Assembly: GCA_003246035.1 (NCBI GenBank)
Contig: QKBP01000105.1
Coordinates: forward strand, 1-18,490
Reading direction: 5' to 3'
DNA length: 18,490 bases
Source: Desulfuromonadaceae bacterium
GTDB lineage: Bacteria; Desulfobacterota; Desulfuromonadia; Desulfuromonadales; SZUA-401
Shown: positions 16,375-18,490 of the stretch, piece by piece
Position numbering within the stretch: the first letter of the stretch is position 1
Layout: each line of letters begins with the position of its first letter
The notes under the pieces: generated by a model
Databases searched by the model: none
Told to the model about the DNA's origin: nothing
The model's input: only the letters and a program-made list of their open reading frames with translations
Made by a program: the position numbers and the translations under genes

Positions 16375-17472
16375 CTAGACAATCTCAACCCGCGCGAACC
16401 CTCCCCCCTCAGTGCGCATGTTGGTCACCTGGCCACGATAAAGCCGCGCGGCGACCCCGAGCAGACGGTCGCGGTAGACAAAGAGCCGGAAGTCCGCCTT
16501 GAACTCCCTGCCGTCCGGGTAGGCGTGCAGGCTCGGTTCGACCAGGCGCTGGCAGAGGGTACTCTCGGGCTCGAGCCCGTGGAAGCGCTTGCGGGTGATC
16601 TTGTCCCCGGTCAGGACGCCGCGGCTGCCGAACAGGGCGACCGGTTTGAAGACCCAATCCTTGCGCTCCTCCCACATCACATCCGGATCGACGTCGGCGA
16701 GCATGCGACAGTCGGGGATTCCGAGGGCGAGTGTCGTACGTTCCCTTTCGGTGAGCCCCCAGGCGCGCAGCCGCTCGGGGTCGCACCACAGGAGCATGCG
16801 GCGTTTGTCGGCGAGCAGTCCGTAGCTGTGCGGATTGGGGCTGAGGCAGACCGCCGCGGCCAGGTAGGCCTCGCGGACGCCGGCCATGGCCGGGGATTCA
16901 AGGTAGAAGTCGCAATGGCGGTTGTAGAGCATGTCGCAGCGGATACCGGCGTTGAAGACCCCGCGGGCATCGGCCACAAGCTCTGACGGGTCGAGGATGC
17001 GGGTTTCGAGCCCCTCGGCCGCGAAGGCCCGGGCGAAGGCCTCCATTTCGGGGAACAGGAACTGCTCCCCGGGGAGCTCGTCAAGGATCACGAGGTTTCG
17101 GAGGGTGCCGGCGCCGTAGCGGGCATAGTCGTCGAAAAAGGTCTGGATGGCCCGGGTGAAGAAGCGCTGGCGCGCTGGGGCGCTCTCGCTCTGGAGCGCC
17201 AGGTAGCTCCCGCCGGCGTTGGTGTTGACCTCGATCAGGCGCGGCCCTGCGTCCGTGAGGTGGAAGTCGTAGCCCATCATCACCGCGTCGTGGCGGGGGT
17301 CGAACTGCGCGTTCGCAGGGACCCGCGCGTAGACCTCCTGGCGGTAGCCCGGGTGCTGGCTCAGGCGAAACAGGATGCGTGCGACCCGGAGCATCCGGTG
17401 CAGGTCGCGGCGCGGCAGCTGGACGGTGTAGGGGCTGACGGGGAGATCGGTATCAGGCATCGGGCGGTCCAT
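16375..17472 (-). CDS. ATP-grasp domain protein (glutathionylspermidine-synthase-like layout)
   Basis: Probable ATP-dependent carboxylate-amine ligase of unknown substrate, 365 residues. An acidic metal-binding motif of the type D-F-H-L-T-D...R-L-I-E-V-N-T-N-A-G-G occurs early (69-88). The nucleotide-binding part comes later: WVFKPVALFGSRGV (273-286, K277 likely contacting ATP), QRLVEP (308-313), DFRLFVY (327-333) and GQVTNMRTEGGGFA (347-360). This order, with the E-x-N-x-N motif before the KP motif, resembles glutathionylspermidine synthase and permuted ATP-grasp proteins rather than RimK. The start is uncertain: ATG 17472 or ATG 17460 (residue 5), neither with a Shine-Dalgarno. It is a lone gene with its own candidate promoter, convergent with the membrane-protein gene. 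Confidence 0.8.
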   Translation of the reverse strand: MDRPMPDTDLPVSPYTVQLPRRDLHRMLRVARILFRLSQHPGYRQEVYARVPANAQFDPRHDAVMMGYDFHLTDAGPRLIEVNTNAGGSYLALQSESAPARQRFFTRAIQTFFDDYARYGAGTLRNLVILDELPGEQFLFPEMEAFARAFAAEGLETRILDPSELVADARGVFNAGIRCDMLYNRHCDFYLESPAMAGVREAYLAAAVCLSPNPHSYGLLADKRRMLLWCDPERLRAWGLTERERTTLALGIPDCRMLADVDPDVMWEERKDWVFKPVALFGSRGVLTGDKITRKRFHGLEPESTLCQRLVEPSLHAYPDGREFKADFRLFVYRDRLLGVAARLYRGQVTNMRTEGGGFARVEIV

Positions 17473-17489
17473 GGAGGAAAGTTTAACGC

Positions 17490-17517
17490 ACTATCGCACA
17501 GGGCGGGGGAATTGCAA
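17490..17517 (-). promoter_or_regulatory. Candidate sigma-70 promoter for the ATP-grasp gene
   Basis: Read on the minus strand, TTGCAA (17512-17517, 4/6) and GATAGT (17490-17495, 4/6) are spaced by 16 bases. It sits between the upstream terminator and the gene. The start near 17483 would give a leader of only about 11 nt without a Shine-Dalgarno. Confidence 0.4.
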
Positions 17518-17532
17518 AGGGCGGGGAGGGCG

Positions 17533-17562
17533 AAAAAAACCCCGGCCCTGGGTGGGCCGGGG
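17533..17562 (-). terminator. Rho-independent terminator after the CCG-domain iron-sulfur gene
   Basis: On the minus strand CCCCGGCCC (17562-17554) and GGGCCGGGG (17548-17540) form a perfect nine-pair stem with a five-base loop, followed by seven T (17539-17533). It lies 24 bases past the stop and separates this gene from the ATP-grasp gene. Confidence 0.92.
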
Positions 17563-17586
17563 GAGGAGAGAGCGACCTGGACGAGG

Positions 17587-18490
17587 TCACTCGAGAGCTT
17601 TGGCGAGCAGGGAGATGGTGTGTTCGGCGCGGACCGTCGAGCCCTGCTTGTCGAGCCCGCCGCCGATCTGCAGCATGCAGCCCGGGCAGTCCATGGCGAC
17701 GCACTCGGCGCCGCTCGCGGCGATGTCGGCGAGCTTGTCGGCGAGGATGTTCTTGGCGATGTCGGGGTGGCTGGTGAAGGAGTAGGAGCCGCCGAAACCG
17801 CAGCAGCGGTCGGAGCGCTTCATCTCCACCAGTGCATGACCCGACTGCTGCAGCAGCTGGCGGGGCTGCTGCCAGACCCCGGCGCCGCGCTTGAGGTGGC
17901 AGGAGTCGTGGTAGGTGACCGTTGTGCCCCCTTGGGTCTTCCGGAAGAGCTCACCGGCGTCGAGCACGTCGGCGATGAAAGTCGCCGCGTCCAGGGTGAT
18001 CTCGGCCAGGCGCTCGGCGCGGGAGGCCCAGGCCGGGTTGTCGCGCAGGTGCTCGACGAAGTCGCGCTGCAGGGCCATCGAGCAGGTCGGGCAGGTGGTG
18101 AGGACGTAGTCGGGGTCGTCTTCGAGCAGGGCGGCGATGTTCTGCTCGGCGAGCTCGACCATGGTCTGCCTGTCCCCCGAGTAAAGGGCCGGGATCCCGC
18201 AGCAGTTCTGCTTCTGCGGGAAAGTGACCTTGACGTCGAGGCGGTTCAGGACCGTGACCAGGTCGTCGCCGAGTTCGGGGTAGAGGAAGTCGTTGGCGCA
18301 GCCGGCGAAGAAGGCCACGGTGTATTTCGGGCGCTCGAGCGGCTGGGGGATTTTCGCGAAGCGATCGCGCAGCGGCGTGTCGGCCAGCGCGGGGAGGGTA
18401 CGCCATTCGGTCAGCGAGGAGAAGAACAGCGGCAGGTGGCGGATGGTCCGTTCACCCCGGGTGACCGGTTTCTGCAGCAGGCTGGCGGCG
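17587..18490 (-). CDS. (Fe-S)-binding protein with two CCG domains (GlcF/LutA/HdrB-like), 5'-truncated
   Basis: C-terminal 300 residues of an iron-sulfur subunit from a lactate/glycolate-type oxidoreductase or heterodisulfide-reductase-related complex. Two cysteine-rich CCG domains are visible. The first is C-x31-CCG-x34-C-x2-C (GCANDFLYPE ... NCCGIPALYSG ... TTCPTC) and the second C-x31-CCG-x36-C-x2-C (DSCHLKRG ... RCCGFGGSYSF ... DCPGC); this spacing matches CCG domains that bind [4Fe-4S] or non-cubane clusters. The frame is open to the window edge, beyond the GTG at 18318, with the linker SLLQKPVTRGERTIRHLPLFF, so an upstream ferredoxin or LUD-type domain is likely outside the window. It could be GlcF-like or a LutA/LutB-type fusion; the fragment cannot decide. 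Confidence 0.88.
   Translation of the reverse strand, partial: AASLLQKPVTRGERTIRHLPLFFSSLTEWRTLPALADTPLRDRFAKIPQPLERPKYTVAFFAGCANDFLYPELGDDLVTVLNRLDVKVTFPQKQNCCGIPALYSGDRQTMVELAEQNIAALLEDDPDYVLTTCPTCSMALQRDFVEHLRDNPAWASRAERLAEITLDAATFIADVLDAGELFRKTQGGTTVTYHDSCHLKRGAGVWQQPRQLLQQSGHALVEMKRSDRCCGFGGSYSFTSHPDIAKNILADKLADIAASGAECVAMDCPGCMLQIGGGLDKQGSTVRAEHTISLLAKALE

Overview
The window reads as a chromosomal segment of a G+C-rich Gram-negative bacterium, most likely of the Desulfuromonadales/Geobacter group. I base this on the gene order rng-rplU-rpmA-obgE-proB-proA-nadD-rsfS-rlmH, the deltaproteobacterial type of MinD/ParA-like ATPase beside a soluble sensor kinase, a sigma-54-type promoter, an outer-membrane FadL-type porin and a CCG-type iron-sulfur protein. 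No alignment was run, so the taxonomic call is inference. I saw no mobile element, CRISPR array, tRNA or rRNA.

Region 1 (1-10284, all + strand) is housekeeping. It starts inside rng (RNase G), followed by a near-consensus sigma-70 promoter, rplU (L21), rpmA (L27) and a strong terminator. Then come obgE and, from a second promoter overlapping the obgE stop, proB and proA (first two steps of proline synthesis), nadD (NAD synthesis), rsfS (ribosome silencing factor), rlmH (23S rRNA methyltransferase), a DksA/TraR zinc-finger protein, a fused LapA-LapB protein and gpmI (glycolysis). Gaps are short or negative throughout and a perfect G6C/GC6 hairpin with eight T follows gpmI. Ribosome assembly and maturation (L21, L27, Obg, RsfS, RlmH) is the common theme, joined by metabolic and envelope-control genes.

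Region 2 (10298-13251, +) holds comF, then a two-gene unit with its own candidate promoter: a MinD/FlhG-like ATPase and a soluble PAS histidine kinase overlapping it by ATGA. The kinase PAS region carries a five-cysteine cluster. No response regulator is present.

Region 3 (13252-14714, +) is a FadL/OmpP1 porin preceded by a convincing -24/-12 (sigma-54) promoter and closed by an 11-bp-stem terminator.

Region 4 (14728-15816, -) is a Kv-like 6-TM potassium channel with a C-terminal zinc ribbon, followed by a 59-residue Cys-rich protein. Region 5 (15977-16372, +) is a COG1950/holin-superfamily-IV-like membrane protein, convergent with a 2-nt gap on an ATP-grasp enzyme (16375-17472, -). Region 6 (17533-18490, -) is the 3' part of a two-CCG-domain iron-sulfur subunit of the GlcF/LutA/HdrB kind, with a strong terminator.

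No wholly new system is proven here. The most interesting items are the LapA-LapB fusion, the ATPase/Cys-rich PAS kinase pair, the sigma-54 control of the porin, and the terminator of gpmI whose C-tract can alternatively pair with the comF ribosome-binding site.
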